Assembly: GCA_027618475.1 (NCBI GenBank)
Contig: JAQCEJ010000018.1
Location: forward strand, 1-64,000
Length of the DNA stretch: 64,000 bases
Direction: 5' to 3'
DNA from: Planctomycetota bacterium
GTDB lineage: Bacteria; Planctomycetota; Planctomycetia; Planctomycetales; Planctomycetaceae
Shown: piece after piece, positions 1 to 9,800 of the stretch
Position numbering within the stretch: position 1 is the first letter of the stretch
Layout of the letters: each line of letters opens with the position of its first letter
The notes under the pieces: model-generated
Told to the model about the DNA's origin: nothing
What the model saw: the letters and a program-made list of their open reading frames with translations, nothing else
Database searches by the model: none
Made by a program: the position numbers and the translations under genes

Positions 1-357
1 CATCGCCGTAAAACCGGTAGATTATTAACGTCAGCACTGACTTTGGGGGGAAGAATTGCACAAACAGAGCAAACTGACCTTGCAAAACTCAGTAAATACG
101 GAGAATGTATAGGGTTAGCATTTCAAGTTGTGGACGATCTCCTGGACCTGCGTGGGGAACAGGAAAAGTTAGGAAAAAGCGTGCAGAAAGATGCCCAACG
201 CGGCAAACTCACGTATCCCGCTCTTTTGGGAGAAGCCGAAAGTCGAAAACGGGCTAGTGCATTGGTAGCGGAGGCTATCGCTTGTACGGAACCGTTTGGG
301 GAACGTGGCCGACGTCTGGTCGCTTTAGCGCAGTTCGTTCTGGAACGCGATCATTAG
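1..357 (+). CDS. Polyprenyl synthetase, C-terminal part (5' end outside window)
   Basis: The reading frame is open from base 1 and ends at 357, so only the last 118 residues of a trans-isoprenyl diphosphate synthase are visible. The visible part starts with HRRKTGRLL, the Lys-Thr-Gly helix that precedes the second Asp-rich motif, and contains FQVVDDLLDL, the DDxxD motif that binds Mg and the homoallylic diphosphate, followed by a GKSVQKDAQRGKLTYPAL segment typical of the family. These enzymes condense IPP with allylic diphosphates to make FPP, GGPP or longer chains. The product length cannot be judged without the first Asp motif. The stop is 13 bases before dxs on the same strand, an isoprenoid gene pair seen in many bacteria, so co-transcription is likely. 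An internal TTG at 43 is not a start. Confidence 0.93.
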   Translation, partial: HRRKTGRLLTSALTLGGRIAQTEQTDLAKLSKYGECIGLAFQVVDDLLDLRGEQEKLGKSVQKDAQRGKLTYPALLGEAESRKRASALVAEAIACTEPFGERGRRLVALAQFVLERDH

Positions 358-370
358 GAATGTCCGTTCA

Positions 371-2266
371 ATGCCATTAAAATTATTACCCGCGATAACG
401 TCACCTCGCGATCTCCATCAGTTTTCGAAAGATGAACTCGTACTCCTGTCTCAGGAAATTCGCGACGTGCTTTGCAACGTCGTGCAGGCGCGACCAGCCC
501 ATTTCGCGAGTAATCTCGGTGTCGTCGAACTTTGCATCGCGCTGCATCTGGTCTTCGACTTTTCGAAAGACCGGCTCATCTGGGATACCGGGCACCAGAT
601 TTATCCTCATAAACTGGTGACCGGTCGGTTTCATGAATTTCAGACGATTCGTGAGCGCGGCGGGTTGATGGGGTATCCCAACCCGAACGAAAGCCCGTAC
701 GATTTATTTATGACCGGACACGCTGGGTCAAGCGTTTCGACGGTGCTCGGCCTCAAAGCGGGCGACGACCTGCTCGGCCAGGACGATCGCAAATCGGTCG
801 CCGTCATCGGCGACGGAGCACTCCCTTCGGGGATTGTCTTCGAAGCGATGAACAATGCCGCCGGATTGAACAAAGATCTACTCGTCATTCTCAATGACAA
901 CAAAATGGGAATTTGCCCGCGTGTCGGCGGACTTGCTTCATATCTCGACAAAGCTCGCGTTGCACCGTTTTACAATGGACTGAAGCGCGATATCTCATGG
1001 CTGCTCAATCATGTGCCGCTGGTCGGTGAACCGGTCGAACAGATGCTCGGGCAGTTCAAGGATGGTATCAAGGCGTTTCTGCATGGCGGCATGTTATTTG
1101 AAGAAATGGGCTTCCGTTATATCGGCCCGGTCGACGGTCACGACATCACTTCGCTGCGCCGATCGCTCGAACTGGTGAAAGAAGTCAAAGGCCCTGTGCT
1201 ATTGCATGTCTTCACCGAGAAAGGACACGGTTTCGAACCGGCGTGCAAAGACCCCGTCAAATTCCACACCCCTGCCCCGTTCCGCCGCACCAGCGATAAC
1301 GAAATCGAGCCGATCAAGAAATCGTCCAGCCGCGCTTACACGACCGCAATGAGCGAAGCCATACACGCCGCGATGATCCGTGACGAAAAAGTTACTGTAA
1401 TGACCGCCGCTATGTGTGCAGGAAATGATCTCGGACGCATTCGCGACGAGTTTCCGACGCGGTTCTTCGATACCGGCATCTGCGAAAGTCATGCCGTCGC
1501 ATTTGCTGCCGGCATGGCCAAGGCCGGGTTGCGACCGATCGTCGACATTTACAGCACGTTTTTGCAGCGGAGCTTCGACCAGATCTTTCAGGAAGTCGCG
1601 CTGCAGAATCTTCCTGTCACGTTCTGCCTCGATCGTGCCGGACTGTGTGGTCCCGACGGACCGACGCATCATGGTACATTCGACAACACCTACATGAGGA
1701 CGTTTCCGAACATTACCGTCATGGCTCCCGGTGACGAAGAAGACGTCGCCGCCATGCTTGATTTCTCGCTACATCACGACGGCCCCTGCTCAATTCGTTA
1801 TCCCAAAGCAAACGTCGAACGGGTTAGCCGTTCGCTTACTCCGATGCAACACGGCAAGGCCGAAGTGTTCAGCTGGGGAACCGACGGGATGCTGATCGCC
1901 TATGGTTCGCTGTTCCCCACCTGTGTGCGGGCTGCGCAAAAACTCAAAAACGACGGCCTCGATGTCGGCGTCATCAACGCCCGTTTTCTCCGTCCGCTCG
2001 ATTCGGAGATTTTGCATCGCGCCATCGAAGAAGCGGGATTTGTGATCACGGTCGAAGAGAGTTCACTCAACGGTGGATTCGGCTCAGCCGTACTTGAAGA
2101 TGCGAATGCAGCAGGACTGCGCACCGATCGTATCCGCCGACTGGGAATCCCCGATCGCTTCATCGAGCATGGCGACCGAAATGAATTGCTCGCCGATCTC
2201 AAGCTGAATGAAGCCGGTATCATTGCGACCGCTATGTCGCTGGCCGACCAGGAACAGTTTGTGTAA
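371..2266 (+). CDS. dxs: 1-deoxy-D-xylulose-5-phosphate synthase
   Basis: DXS condenses pyruvate and glyceraldehyde 3-phosphate with thiamine diphosphate, the first step of the MEP isoprenoid pathway, in the cytoplasm. The 631-residue length is normal. The N-terminal half carries PAHFASNLG with the active-site His at about residue 44, WDTGHQIYPHKLVTGR, and the diphosphate-binding GDGALPSG at about residue 147 followed by NDNKMGI. The central transketolase pyrimidine-binding domain has DIYSTFLQRSFDQ and DRAGLCGPDGPTHHG near residues 395-430. The C-terminal transketolase domain follows, with VEESSLNGGFGSAV. The gene lies 13 bases after the polyprenyl synthase stop and is probably translated from the same transcript. 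The sequence GTCCGTTCA just upstream gives no strong ribosome site, which fits coupled translation. Identification is firm. Confidence 0.98.
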   Translation: MPLKLLPAITSPRDLHQFSKDELVLLSQEIRDVLCNVVQARPAHFASNLGVVELCIALHLVFDFSKDRLIWDTGHQIYPHKLVTGRFHEFQTIRERGGLMGYPNPNESPYDLFMTGHAGSSVSTVLGLKAGDDLLGQDDRKSVAVIGDGALPSGIVFEAMNNAAGLNKDLLVILNDNKMGICPRVGGLASYLDKARVAPFYNGLKRDISWLLNHVPLVGEPVEQMLGQFKDGIKAFLHGGMLFEEMGFRYIGPVDGHDITSLRRSLELVKEVKGPVLLHVFTEKGHGFEPACKDPVKFHTPAPFRRTSDNEIEPIKKSSSRAYTTAMSEAIHAAMIRDEKVTVMTAAMCAGNDLGRIRDEFPTRFFDTGICESHAVAFAAGMAKAGLRPIVDIYSTFLQRSFDQIFQEVALQNLPVTFCLDRAGLCGPDGPTHHGTFDNTYMRTFPNITVMAPGDEEDVAAMLDFSLHHDGPCSIRYPKANVERVSRSLTPMQHGKAEVFSWGTDGMLIAYGSLFPTCVRAAQKLKNDGLDVGVINARFLRPLDSEILHRAIEEAGFVITVEESSLNGGFGSAVLEDANAAGLRTDRIRRLGIPDRFIEHGDRNELLADLKLNEAGIIATAMSLADQEQFV

Positions 2267-2329
2267 ATCACGTCAACCAAACTCCAGTCGATCGGTGGAA
2301 CCGATTTGTTTTCAAGGAGGATGAACGCG

Positions 2330-3700
2330 ATGATACGTCGACGGCTCACGTTTGTGATCATCATTTGTGGCTTGACGACGCCGATTTTTGCCGACTCCGT
2401 ATCACTCACCGAATCGGTTAACGATGCGCGCGTATTCGAAGTTGAGGGAACGGTCGATATTTCGGGTACGCTCGAAACGCCGGTCGGTCAGGGAAAATCG
2501 CAGTCTCTACCACTGAAGGCCAAAGGGACAATTCACTTCAAAGAACGGCGACTTCCCGGATCAGGTCGCGATGCGGAATCGCTCCGCATGTTTCGCGAGT
2601 ACCTTCCCGATCTCGGCAGCGAAATTGAAGTCCGCAATCAGATCGCCTCGCTACGATTACGTCCCGCCCGGCGTTTGATCATTGCACAGGGAAGACGTGA
2701 AGGAACCGAATACTTCACCCCGCTCGGCTCGCTCTTATACAACGAACTGGAATTGCTGCAATTCCCCGGTGAATCGTTGTGCTGCATCGGTATGTTGCCG
2801 CTCAATCCCGTAGAGGCGGGAGAAACCTGGCACCCGGAAAGCTGGGTCGTACAGATGCTCACAGGAATCGACGCCGTCCTCAAATCGGAGTTGACCTGCA
2901 CGCTCATAAAGGTCGAGTCAGGCCTCGCCACGATATCGTACACCGGACTTGTTGAAGGCGCTGATGATGGTGCCGAAGGGACGATGGTTATCAACGGTGA
3001 ATTCGATTATGACTTGAAACAGCATCACATCGCCAGATTCAAGCAGGAACAGTCTGAAACGCGCTCGATCGGTGCCGTTTCACCGGGACTCAAAGTCAAA
3101 GCGACAACAACCTGGACCCGCAAACCGACCTCTGAAATCGGCAACCTGACAGACGACCAGACAGACCGCATTCCGCTCGACCCCGAGCCCGAATGGCTGC
3201 TGCTCAGCATGGAATCGCCGTGGAACATTCGCTTCGAATACGATCGCAACTGGCATCTGTTTCACGAAACCGACAAGGCCGCGGTGTTTCGGCTCGTGGA
3301 AGAGGGATCGGTTGTCGCACAGTTCAACATCACCAATATCGACGACGCCTCGCCCGGAGAGCATACCTCCGAAGAGATTTTTCAAGCCGATATTCGTGAA
3401 TCTCTGGGAAGTCGTCTCCAAGAGATAACCAAAGCCGAACAGCTGAAAACCGACGACAATCGTTTTTTGTATCGTGTCACGGCCGTCGGAGCCGCAAAAA
3501 CCAAAAACGATGAAGGTGAAGAAAAGACGATCAACATGACATGGTTTTATTACCTCTGTGCCGCACCAAACGGCGAACAGGTGGCATTCGTGTTTTCGGT
3601 CGAGACCAGCGTTGTCGAGCAACTCGCCAATCGCGACCTGGGAATCGTGCAAAGTTTGAAATTCACGAAACCGGGCAAAGAACCAGAAATTGCGAAGTAG
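2330..3700 (+). CDS. Exported protein of unknown function
   Basis: The frame opens further upstream, but the ATG at 2330 is the best start because AAGGAGG lies at 2314-2320, nine bases before it. The ATG at 2321 directly abuts that site. The 456-residue product starts with MIRRRLTFVIIICGLTTPIFADS, a clear Sec signal peptide with cleavage likely after the Ala-Asp region. The mature part is mostly beta-rich and polar, with no catalytic motif that I recognise. A segment around residues 130-180 (LPLNPVEAGETWHPESW) resembles a type of planctomycete hypothetical protein in which a measured quantity is assigned to an outer-layer beta fold. This is an impression, not an assignment. It follows dxs by 63 bases but is unlikely to be functionally linked to it. 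Confidence 0.85.
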   Translation: MIRRRLTFVIIICGLTTPIFADSVSLTESVNDARVFEVEGTVDISGTLETPVGQGKSQSLPLKAKGTIHFKERRLPGSGRDAESLRMFREYLPDLGSEIEVRNQIASLRLRPARRLIIAQGRREGTEYFTPLGSLLYNELELLQFPGESLCCIGMLPLNPVEAGETWHPESWVVQMLTGIDAVLKSELTCTLIKVESGLATISYTGLVEGADDGAEGTMVINGEFDYDLKQHHIARFKQEQSETRSIGAVSPGLKVKATTTWTRKPTSEIGNLTDDQTDRIPLDPEPEWLLLSMESPWNIRFEYDRNWHLFHETDKAAVFRLVEEGSVVAQFNITNIDDASPGEHTSEEIFQADIRESLGSRLQEITKAEQLKTDDNRFLYRVTAVGAAKTKNDEGEEKTINMTWFYYLCAAPNGEQVAFVFSVETSVVEQLANRDLGIVQSLKFTKPGKEPEIAK

Positions 3701-3856
3701 TTGCAGGGTGGGAATGTCGTCGACCGCAGCTGCGCTGGCTAAACGATACCCCCTCGTCCATTCGCAGGGTTGCTCCCTCTTGGCATGAAGGCTTAGACTG
3801 TCGTTATCCTTGATGGATTTCGATGAACTTCATAGACCTCACGCACGGTAGTCCCT

Positions 3857-6790
3857 ATGACATCCCACCCTTCCAGCGACGGAAAAAATCGACTCTCCAC
3901 TTTCGTATCTTGCGGCGTCATTTTGACATTGTTGTCGGGTACTCCTGGTCTCGTGAACTCACAAGAAATCATTCAACCGGCACATGTTCCAGGATTTTCG
4001 CGGTTGTTCGACAAGAAAGAACAATTACCTCGGGAACGTCACCAACTCGCCGGACGCATTCTGCTTGGCGAACTCAACTGCGTGTCGTGTCATCGTGCCA
4101 AAGAAGCGATGATCACAGCGTCTCCCATTCTCCAACGCTCGGCCCCGGTTCTGGATCATATTGGCAGCCGTGTTCGGCCCGAGTGGTTGCATAATTTTCT
4201 TTCCGATCCCCACGTTTTCAAGCCAGGAACGGCGATGCCTGACATGCTCGCCGGAATGAACGACGACCAGCGTCAATCGACTGTCGAAGCGCTTGTCCAT
4301 TTTCTGGCATCGACGGGTTCCGTCGCCGAAATGATGGCTGACCGCGCCGCTATCGAAAGAGGCCAGACGCAGTTTCATCGACTCGGCTGTGTTGCCTGTC
4401 ACGGTCCCCATCCACTTGATCCACAACTCACCGCCGAAGCTGCGACTGTGAACGATATTCGCGGTGATTCGGAGAGCGACGACGACGAATTTCGACCCTA
4501 CGATCCCGGTCCCTCGTCGTCGGCATTCTTCGTGCCTCTCGGTCGTCCGGCAAAAAAATATACGGTATTTAGCCTCAAGACGTTTCTTCTCGATCCACTC
4601 GCTGTTCGCCCCTCAGGCCGCATGCCCGCGTTTCCATTGACCGAAGACGAGGCGACAGATCTTGCAGCGTACTTTTTTCGAGATTCTGAATTCACACCGA
4701 ATGTTACCTGGAAATACTACGAAGGTAATTGGAATGTTCTACCTAATTTCGACGACCTAAATCCAGCGGCCGAAGGAGTCGCCGTCGGATTTGATCTCTC
4801 CTCCGCCCCGCGTAAAAACCAGTTCGGCATGAGGTTCTCCGGCTATCTGCATCTTGTCGCCAATGGAAAGTATAAGTTTTATCTCGGTTCAGATGACGGC
4901 AGCCGACTGACGATCAATAACCAGGAGATCGTCAATGTCGACGGCACTCATCCGTATCAACAAAAAACCCAAGAGCAGGAATTTTCTGAAGGGATTTACC
5001 CAATCGTCGTCGACTACTTTCAAGGAGGAGGCGAATGGGTTGTAACCGCCGAATATGAAGGCCCAGGTATACCGCGACAGCCGCTGGCCACCGCCGTAAC
5101 ACTGACCGCCGACGAAAAACCACTAACGGCCACACACTTCCATGTCGATCCCGAGTTGGCAGCACGCGGCCGCGTACTGTTCGGAGAACTGGGTTGTGCC
5201 GCGTGTCATACGTTGCGTGAGAACGGATCGCCGATCCCCTTCCCCTCGCATGACAAGATCCCCGCGCTCACGGCACTCGATCCGCGCGCAGCAAGCGGTT
5301 GTCTCGGGGATAATCCTAAACCGATCGTGCCACGCTATCCGCTGAATGAACCGCAATTACTCTCGTTGCGAACGACAATCACAGCATTGAAAAAGCCCTC
5401 CTTCGACAAACCCGCCGACAATCAGCTGGAAGCAGTACTTCAAGATCGCATACATCAGACGCTCGCTATTTTCAATTGTTATGCCTGTCATCGGCGAGGT
5501 GAACTCGGCGGTGTCACACGGGACATCAACGAATACTTCACGACCACAACCCCAGAAATGGGAGATGAAGGACGATTGCCACCGACGCTTACCGGTATCG
5601 GTGACAAGCTGACGACTGAGTGGATGAAAAAAATCTTCAATGAAGGAACCAACGATCGCCCTTATATGCATTCACGCATGCCGAAGTTCGGACTTGAAAA
5701 CGTCGGACACCTCGTCGATGTTCTTCCAAAACTCGATCTGGTTACGGCGAGCAAAAAACCTGAATCTCTCGAATCGCCGCATCGCATGAAATCAAACGGC
5801 CGCTTTCTCGCCGGAGATAAAGCGCTGTCCTGTATCAAATGCCATCGCTTCGGCCAGCATGCCGGCACAGGACTGTCGTCGATCGATCTCACCACCATGA
5901 CACAACGTCTCCGCGAGGACTGGTATTACCGTTACATGCTCAATCCGCAAGATTACCGTCCCGGAACTCGCATGCCCGCGCCGTGGCCGTTCGGTCAGGC
6001 GACGGTACGAAACGTTCTCGAGGGGAACGCGACACAGCAGATGATGGCCGTCTGGGATTATCTTCAAGAGGGCCCGCAGGCCCCTGTACCGACGGGGTTA
6101 ATCGCCGAGGCGATTGAATTGATTCCGGAATCAACGCCAATTGTCTATCGTAATTTTATTGAAGGTGTCAATCCGCGTGCGATTGCCGTCGGATATCCCG
6201 AGAAGGTCCACCTGACGTTCGACGCCGAAAACTGCAACTGGGCTCTCATCTGGCACGGCCAGTTCATCGACGCTTCGAGGCATTGGACCGGGCGCGGGCC
6301 GGGGTTTCAACGCCCTCTTGGAGATCATGTCGTTTCGTTCGACAGTCGTTCTGCATTCGCCGAACTCGAAAATAAAGAGACCGCCTGGCCAACATCGGCA
6401 CCTTCAGAACAAAAGATCTCGTTTCGAGGTTATCGACTCGATGCCAAACGCCGACCGATTTTCCGATACCGCATTTCTTCGTTTGCCGTCGAAGATTACC
6501 CCGAGCCACTGATCGACAATACGCACCCTGAACCGGGCTGGCGTCGAACGGTGACCGTAACAGCCGATGAATCAATTCAAAAGCCAACAAAGTTATGGTT
6601 TAGGGTGGCTAATGGATCGTCGATTTCTCTCATTGATGACGGTTCGTATCTGGTGAATGATACGCTACGGATCAAAATCGACAGCATGACAGAACCGCTT
6701 GTCCGTACAGTCGATAATCATTCCGAACTAATGATTCCCGTCACATTAGTTGACGGCAAGTCGACATTCGTCATCGATATGATCTGGTGA
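3857..6790 (+). CDS. Five-heme c-type cytochrome with PA14 domain
   Basis: The 977-residue product has an N-terminal hydrophobic segment (residues 13-35) consistent with export. Five CxxCH heme-attachment motifs are visible: CVSCH at 75, CVACH at 178, CAACH at 447, CYACH at 541 and CIKCH at 659. A PA14 domain sits at about residues 280-420 (FKTFLLD... then LHLVANGKYKFYLGSDDGSRL, with the SDDGSRL signature of that carbohydrate-binding fold). Met residues following each heme, such as PGTAMPDM and PGTRMPAPWPF, are likely axial ligands. The last 250 residues are beta-rich and resemble no catalytic family. The family context suggests an extracytoplasmic electron carrier or sugar dehydrogenase partner. 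The next gene starts 24 bases downstream and is a propeller protein without heme, so the two probably act together. Five hemes plus PA14 in one chain is a planctomycete speciality. Confidence 0.92.
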   Translation: MTSHPSSDGKNRLSTFVSCGVILTLLSGTPGLVNSQEIIQPAHVPGFSRLFDKKEQLPRERHQLAGRILLGELNCVSCHRAKEAMITASPILQRSAPVLDHIGSRVRPEWLHNFLSDPHVFKPGTAMPDMLAGMNDDQRQSTVEALVHFLASTGSVAEMMADRAAIERGQTQFHRLGCVACHGPHPLDPQLTAEAATVNDIRGDSESDDDEFRPYDPGPSSSAFFVPLGRPAKKYTVFSLKTFLLDPLAVRPSGRMPAFPLTEDEATDLAAYFFRDSEFTPNVTWKYYEGNWNVLPNFDDLNPAAEGVAVGFDLSSAPRKNQFGMRFSGYLHLVANGKYKFYLGSDDGSRLTINNQEIVNVDGTHPYQQKTQEQEFSEGIYPIVVDYFQGGGEWVVTAEYEGPGIPRQPLATAVTLTADEKPLTATHFHVDPELAARGRVLFGELGCAACHTLRENGSPIPFPSHDKIPALTALDPRAASGCLGDNPKPIVPRYPLNEPQLLSLRTTITALKKPSFDKPADNQLEAVLQDRIHQTLAIFNCYACHRRGELGGVTRDINEYFTTTTPEMGDEGRLPPTLTGIGDKLTTEWMKKIFNEGTNDRPYMHSRMPKFGLENVGHLVDVLPKLDLVTASKKPESLESPHRMKSNGRFLAGDKALSCIKCHRFGQHAGTGLSSIDLTTMTQRLREDWYYRYMLNPQDYRPGTRMPAPWPFGQATVRNVLEGNATQQMMAVWDYLQEGPQAPVPTGLIAEAIELIPESTPIVYRNFIEGVNPRAIAVGYPEKVHLTFDAENCNWALIWHGQFIDASRHWTGRGPGFQRPLGDHVVSFDSRSAFAELENKETAWPTSAPSEQKISFRGYRLDAKRRPIFRYRISSFAVEDYPEPLIDNTHPEPGWRRTVTVTADESIQKPTKLWFRVANGSSISLIDDGSYLVNDTLRIKIDSMTEPLVRTVDNHSELMIPVTLVDGKSTFVIDMIW

Positions 6791-6814
6791 ATCAGACAAC
6801 AGGAATACATCGTG

Positions 6815-8287
6815 ATGCGATTCTTGAGTTTTTTATCCGTTCTGGCTATGGGGACGTTACTTCCAGCACAGGAAAACCCGTCGACGGAGGCCGACTATTA
6901 TCGGCTTCTGACACTTCCTATCCCCGAAGAACTCGTGCTTGAAATCGGAGGCATGGAGCTGCTTCCTGACGGAAAACTCGCCGTAGCCACACGACGTGGC
7001 GACATTTATCTCGTGAACAACGCGCTGACCGACCCGATAGAGAAGGTCACCTATCAGCTCTACGCCGAGGGATTACACGAAATTCTAGGGCTCGACTTCA
7101 AAAACGGCTCGCTCTACGCCACGCATCGTTGTGAAGTGACGAAACTCACCGATGAAGATGGCGACGGACAAGCTGACCTCTTCGACACCGTCAGTGCCGC
7201 CTGGGGCATCACCGGCGATTATCACGAATATGCGTTCGGTTCAGACTTCGACGCCGAAGGAAACATCTGGGTTGTGCTTTGCCTGACCGGATCATTTTCC
7301 TCTGAAGCGAAATATCGCGGCTGGTGTCTGCGCATCACTCCTGAGGGCCATGTCATTCCGACGTGCAGCGGCATTCGCTCTCCCGGTGGAATCGAAAGCA
7401 ATCACAAAGGGGAGATGTTCTTCACTGAAAATCAGGGCCCGTGGAACGGCATGTGTGCACTCAAGCATCTCAAACCCGGCGGCTTCGTCGGCCATCCCGC
7501 AGGATTTCGCTGGTACGACCTGCCGGAGGTCGCAAATGTCATGGGCCCAAAACCTCTCGAACCCGAGAGCGGGTCGCGAATTCACATTCAATGCGAGCGA
7601 ATTCCCGAACTCGTGCCTCCGGCAATTCTGTTTCCGTACAAAAAGATGGGGCAATCGGCCAGCGGTATCGCCTGCGATGAAAGCGACGGCAAGTTCGGAC
7701 CGTTCGCCCATCAGATGTTCGTGGGAGACCAATCGGCGAGCACCGTGATGCGTGTTTATCTCGAAGAGGTAAACGGTGTGTATCAGGGTGCATGTTTCCC
7801 GTTTCGCGAAGGATTCGCCTCAGGAACATTGCCGCTCGAAATGATGCCCGACGGCACGATGATGGTCGGCGGTACAAATCGCGGGTGGGGTTCGCGCGGC
7901 CCGGCTCCCTTTTCGCTCGAACGACTGATCTGGACGGGAAAAGTTCCGTTTGAAATCCATGAGATGCACATCCAACCCGATGGTTTTGAGCTGACGTTTA
8001 CACAGTCCATCGACGCCGCAACCGCAGCAGACGTCGCTTCGTATACCATCGAAACGTACACGAATATCTATCAAGCCAGTTACGGCAGTCCCGAAGTCGA
8101 TCACACCGCCCCTCAAATCAACAAAGCCATCGTTGGCGACGACCGAAAAAGCGTCCGCTTGATCATCGACGGCCTGCAGATCGGCCACGTTCATGAACTG
8201 CATGCCGACGGTGTGCGTTCATCCAAGGGATTGCCGTTATTGCATCCTGCCGCATATTACACGCTGAATCAAATTCCCATAAAATAA
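6815..8287 (+). CDS. Exported six-bladed propeller protein (sorbosone/glucose dehydrogenase-like)
   Basis: A GTG at 6812 and an ATG at 6815 are adjacent. I take the ATG, with AGGAATA about ten bases upstream as a weak ribosome site. The 490-residue product begins with a signal peptide ([19 protein letters not shown]). Propeller-type repeats are visible: [43 protein letters not shown], and [15 protein letters not shown], the Asp-rich calcium-loop-like signature common to the planctomycete heme-propeller family. [27 protein letters not shown] is a late blade. Unlike relatives at 10716 and 26587 it has no C-terminal CxxCH domain, so electron transfer would need a partner. The five-heme protein encoded just upstream (24-base gap) is the obvious candidate. 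Substrate is unknown. Confidence 0.88.
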   Translation: MRFLSFLSVLAMGTLLPAQENPSTEADYYRLLTLPIPEELVLEIGGMELLPDGKLAVATRRGDIYLVNNALTDPIEKVTYQLYAEGLHEILGLDFKNGSLYATHRCEVTKLTDEDGDGQADLFDTVSAAWGITGDYHEYAFGSDFDAEGNIWVVLCLTGSFSSEAKYRGWCLRITPEGHVIPTCSGIRSPGGIESNHKGEMFFTENQGPWNGMCALKHLKPGGFVGHPAGFRWYDLPEVANVMGPKPLEPESGSRIHIQCERIPELVPPAILFPYKKMGQSASGIACDESDGKFGPFAHQMFVGDQSASTVMRVYLEEVNGVYQGACFPFREGFASGTLPLEMMPDGTMMVGGTNRGWGSRGPAPFSLERLIWTGKVPFEIHEMHIQPDGFELTFTQSIDAATAADVASYTIETYTNIYQASYGSPEVDHTAPQINKAIVGDDRKSVRLIIDGLQIGHVHELHADGVRSSKGLPLLHPAAYYTLNQIPIK

Positions 8288-8357
8288 AGGGGGTATTCAC
8301 GGCTCTTTGCAGGTGAACGCCTATTTCAATTTCATAAATACATAGCGGTCTTCAAAT

Positions 8358-8420
8358 GCAGATTCACACGGACGAATTTATTCAGGTTCGAATATTGAAT
8401 TTTCATCTGTGTTCATCTGC
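8358..8420. repeat. Imperfect inverted repeat (hairpin) in intergenic spacer
   Basis: The arms begin GCAGATTCACACGGACGAA on the left and end TTCATCTGTGTTCATCTGC on the right, and pair with several mismatches across a short AT-rich loop. The element lies in the 208-base spacer between the propeller gene and the oxidoreductase. Its right arm resembles an interspersed 'ATCTGTGTTCATCTG' motif that I recall from many unrelated bacterial genomes, which would make it a small non-coding dispersed repeat. It lacks a following T-run, so it is not a typical terminator. The spacer otherwise holds only the ribosome site of the next gene. Confidence 0.55.
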
Positions 8421-8495
8421 GAAAATCTGTGGACAGAATCCGCCACCCTCGAAACGGCGAGACACTCACTGTGTAAACACAAAGGAAAAAATGTC

Positions 8496-9479
8496 ATGGC
8501 CAAAATCAAGATCGGACAGATCGGCGTCGGACATGCACATGCGGGCAAACTCGGCGTCTATCGCCGACTGACTGACGATTTCGAAGTCGTCGGTATCGTC
8601 GAGTCCAACGACGATCTACGCAAACGCGCCGAAGGCAAAGATCCCTACCGCGATCTCACATGGATGACGCAAGAACAACTGCTCAATGTCCCCGACCTGC
8701 AGGCCGTGATGGTTGAGACCGAAGTCAAAAATCTCCTCGACACCGCCGAGTCGTGCATCGCCGCAGGAAAGCACGTTCATCTCGATAAACCGGCGGGGGA
8801 GAACTACCCGCAGTACAAGCGAATCCTTAACGAGGCCGCCAGTAAGCACCTGATGGTGCAGATGGGATACATGTACCGTTACAGTCCGGCGATCATCATG
8901 TTGAGAGAATTTCTGAATCGAGGATGGCTCGGTGATGTGTTCGAAGTTCACACGGTCATGAGCAAAGTGGTCGATGCCGGCACACGCAAACAGCTTGCCG
9001 AATATCCCGGAGGGATTTTCTTCGAACTCGCCTGCCACATCACCGATCTTGTCATTGGAATTCTTGGGAAGCCCGACACCGTTCACGCGTACCCACGGCA
9101 CTCAGGCAACTATGATGATATGCTGCTCGATAATATGCTCGCCGTGTGTGAGTATCCTAAAGCGACGGCGACGATCAAATCGGCTTGTATCGAGGTCGAT
9201 GGATTCGCGAGACGGCATCTTGTCGTCTGCGGAACAGAAGGAACTTTTCACATTCAGCCGCTCGATGATCCTGCCGTCCGCATGGCTCTTTCACAACCTC
9301 GCGGAAAATATGTGAAGGGGTATCAGGATGTCACGTTGCCGGCGTTTGAACGATACAGTGCCGATGCCATCGACATGGCAAAGATCATCCGCGGCGAGAA
9401 AGATTCTGACTTCAGTTATGACCACGATCTCGCCGTGCAAGAGACGGTTTTGCGTGCATGCAACTTGCCGCTGGAGTAA
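8496..9479 (+). CDS. Gfo/Idh/MocA family oxidoreductase
   Basis: The start is the ATG at 8496 with AAAGGAAAA about six bases upstream; earlier in-frame sequence is not protein-like. The 327-residue product starts MAKIKIGQIGVGHAHAGK, a Rossmann NAD(P)-binding loop of the GxGxxHxxK variety. HVHLDKPAGENYPQY, at about residue 90, is the family motif in which Lys of the 'EKP' loop helps catalysis (here DKP). The C-terminal alpha/beta domain contains GGIFFELACHITDLVIGILG, where the His-containing helix is typical of the catalytic region. Members oxidise or reduce sugars and cyclitols with NAD(P). It has no signal peptide and is cytoplasmic. Substrate is not predictable. It follows the exported sugar-related genes, so a downstream role in sugar conversion is plausible. 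Confidence 0.93.
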   Translation: MAKIKIGQIGVGHAHAGKLGVYRRLTDDFEVVGIVESNDDLRKRAEGKDPYRDLTWMTQEQLLNVPDLQAVMVETEVKNLLDTAESCIAAGKHVHLDKPAGENYPQYKRILNEAASKHLMVQMGYMYRYSPAIIMLREFLNRGWLGDVFEVHTVMSKVVDAGTRKQLAEYPGGIFFELACHITDLVIGILGKPDTVHAYPRHSGNYDDMLLDNMLAVCEYPKATATIKSACIEVDGFARRHLVVCGTEGTFHIQPLDDPAVRMALSQPRGKYVKGYQDVTLPAFERYSADAIDMAKIIRGEKDSDFSYDHDLAVQETVLRACNLPLE

Positions 9480-9800
9480 AAAAGAAGAGAGGGAGGATAC
9501 GATCTTAGCAAGCTGCGTTCTCTCTTCATTCCCGTCTTTGCGTCGAATGTTTTCGCGTCGTTAGTCTCCGCCGGAGCTGAGGATTTCCATCTGCGAACCC
9601 GCACGAGGCGGGTGACGGCCCATACGTTCAGACGCTCGTTCTCGGCGCACCTGATTGAAGGAGGCTATGATATCAGAACGGTGCAGGAACTGCTGGGGCA
9701 CAGTGATGTTAGAACAACGATGATACATACTCACGTGCTGAATCAAGGGGGTCGCGGAGTTCGCAGTCCCGCGGATTTTGATATGTTGGGTTCCGAATAA
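9480..9800 (+). pseudogene. Remnant of an integron-type tyrosine recombinase (IntI C-terminus)
   Basis: The plus frame directly after the oxidoreductase stop is open to a TAA at 9798-9800, but no recombinase N-terminus or credible start precedes it. The GTG at 9612 begins only a 62-residue fragment. From 9612 the translation reads [19 protein letters not shown] then [18 protein letters not shown], which is box II of tyrosine recombinases with the His-x-x-Arg and LGH residues. It continues [19 protein letters not shown]; the [13 protein letters not shown] ending is highly characteristic of integron integrases. The catalytic Tyr of the consensus MIYTHV is replaced by His (codon CAT at 9726-9728), a one-base change from TAT, so the enzyme would be dead even if full length. 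Upstream of 9612 the frame ([15 protein letters not shown]) is only faintly recombinase-like and looks eroded. Confidence 0.85.
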
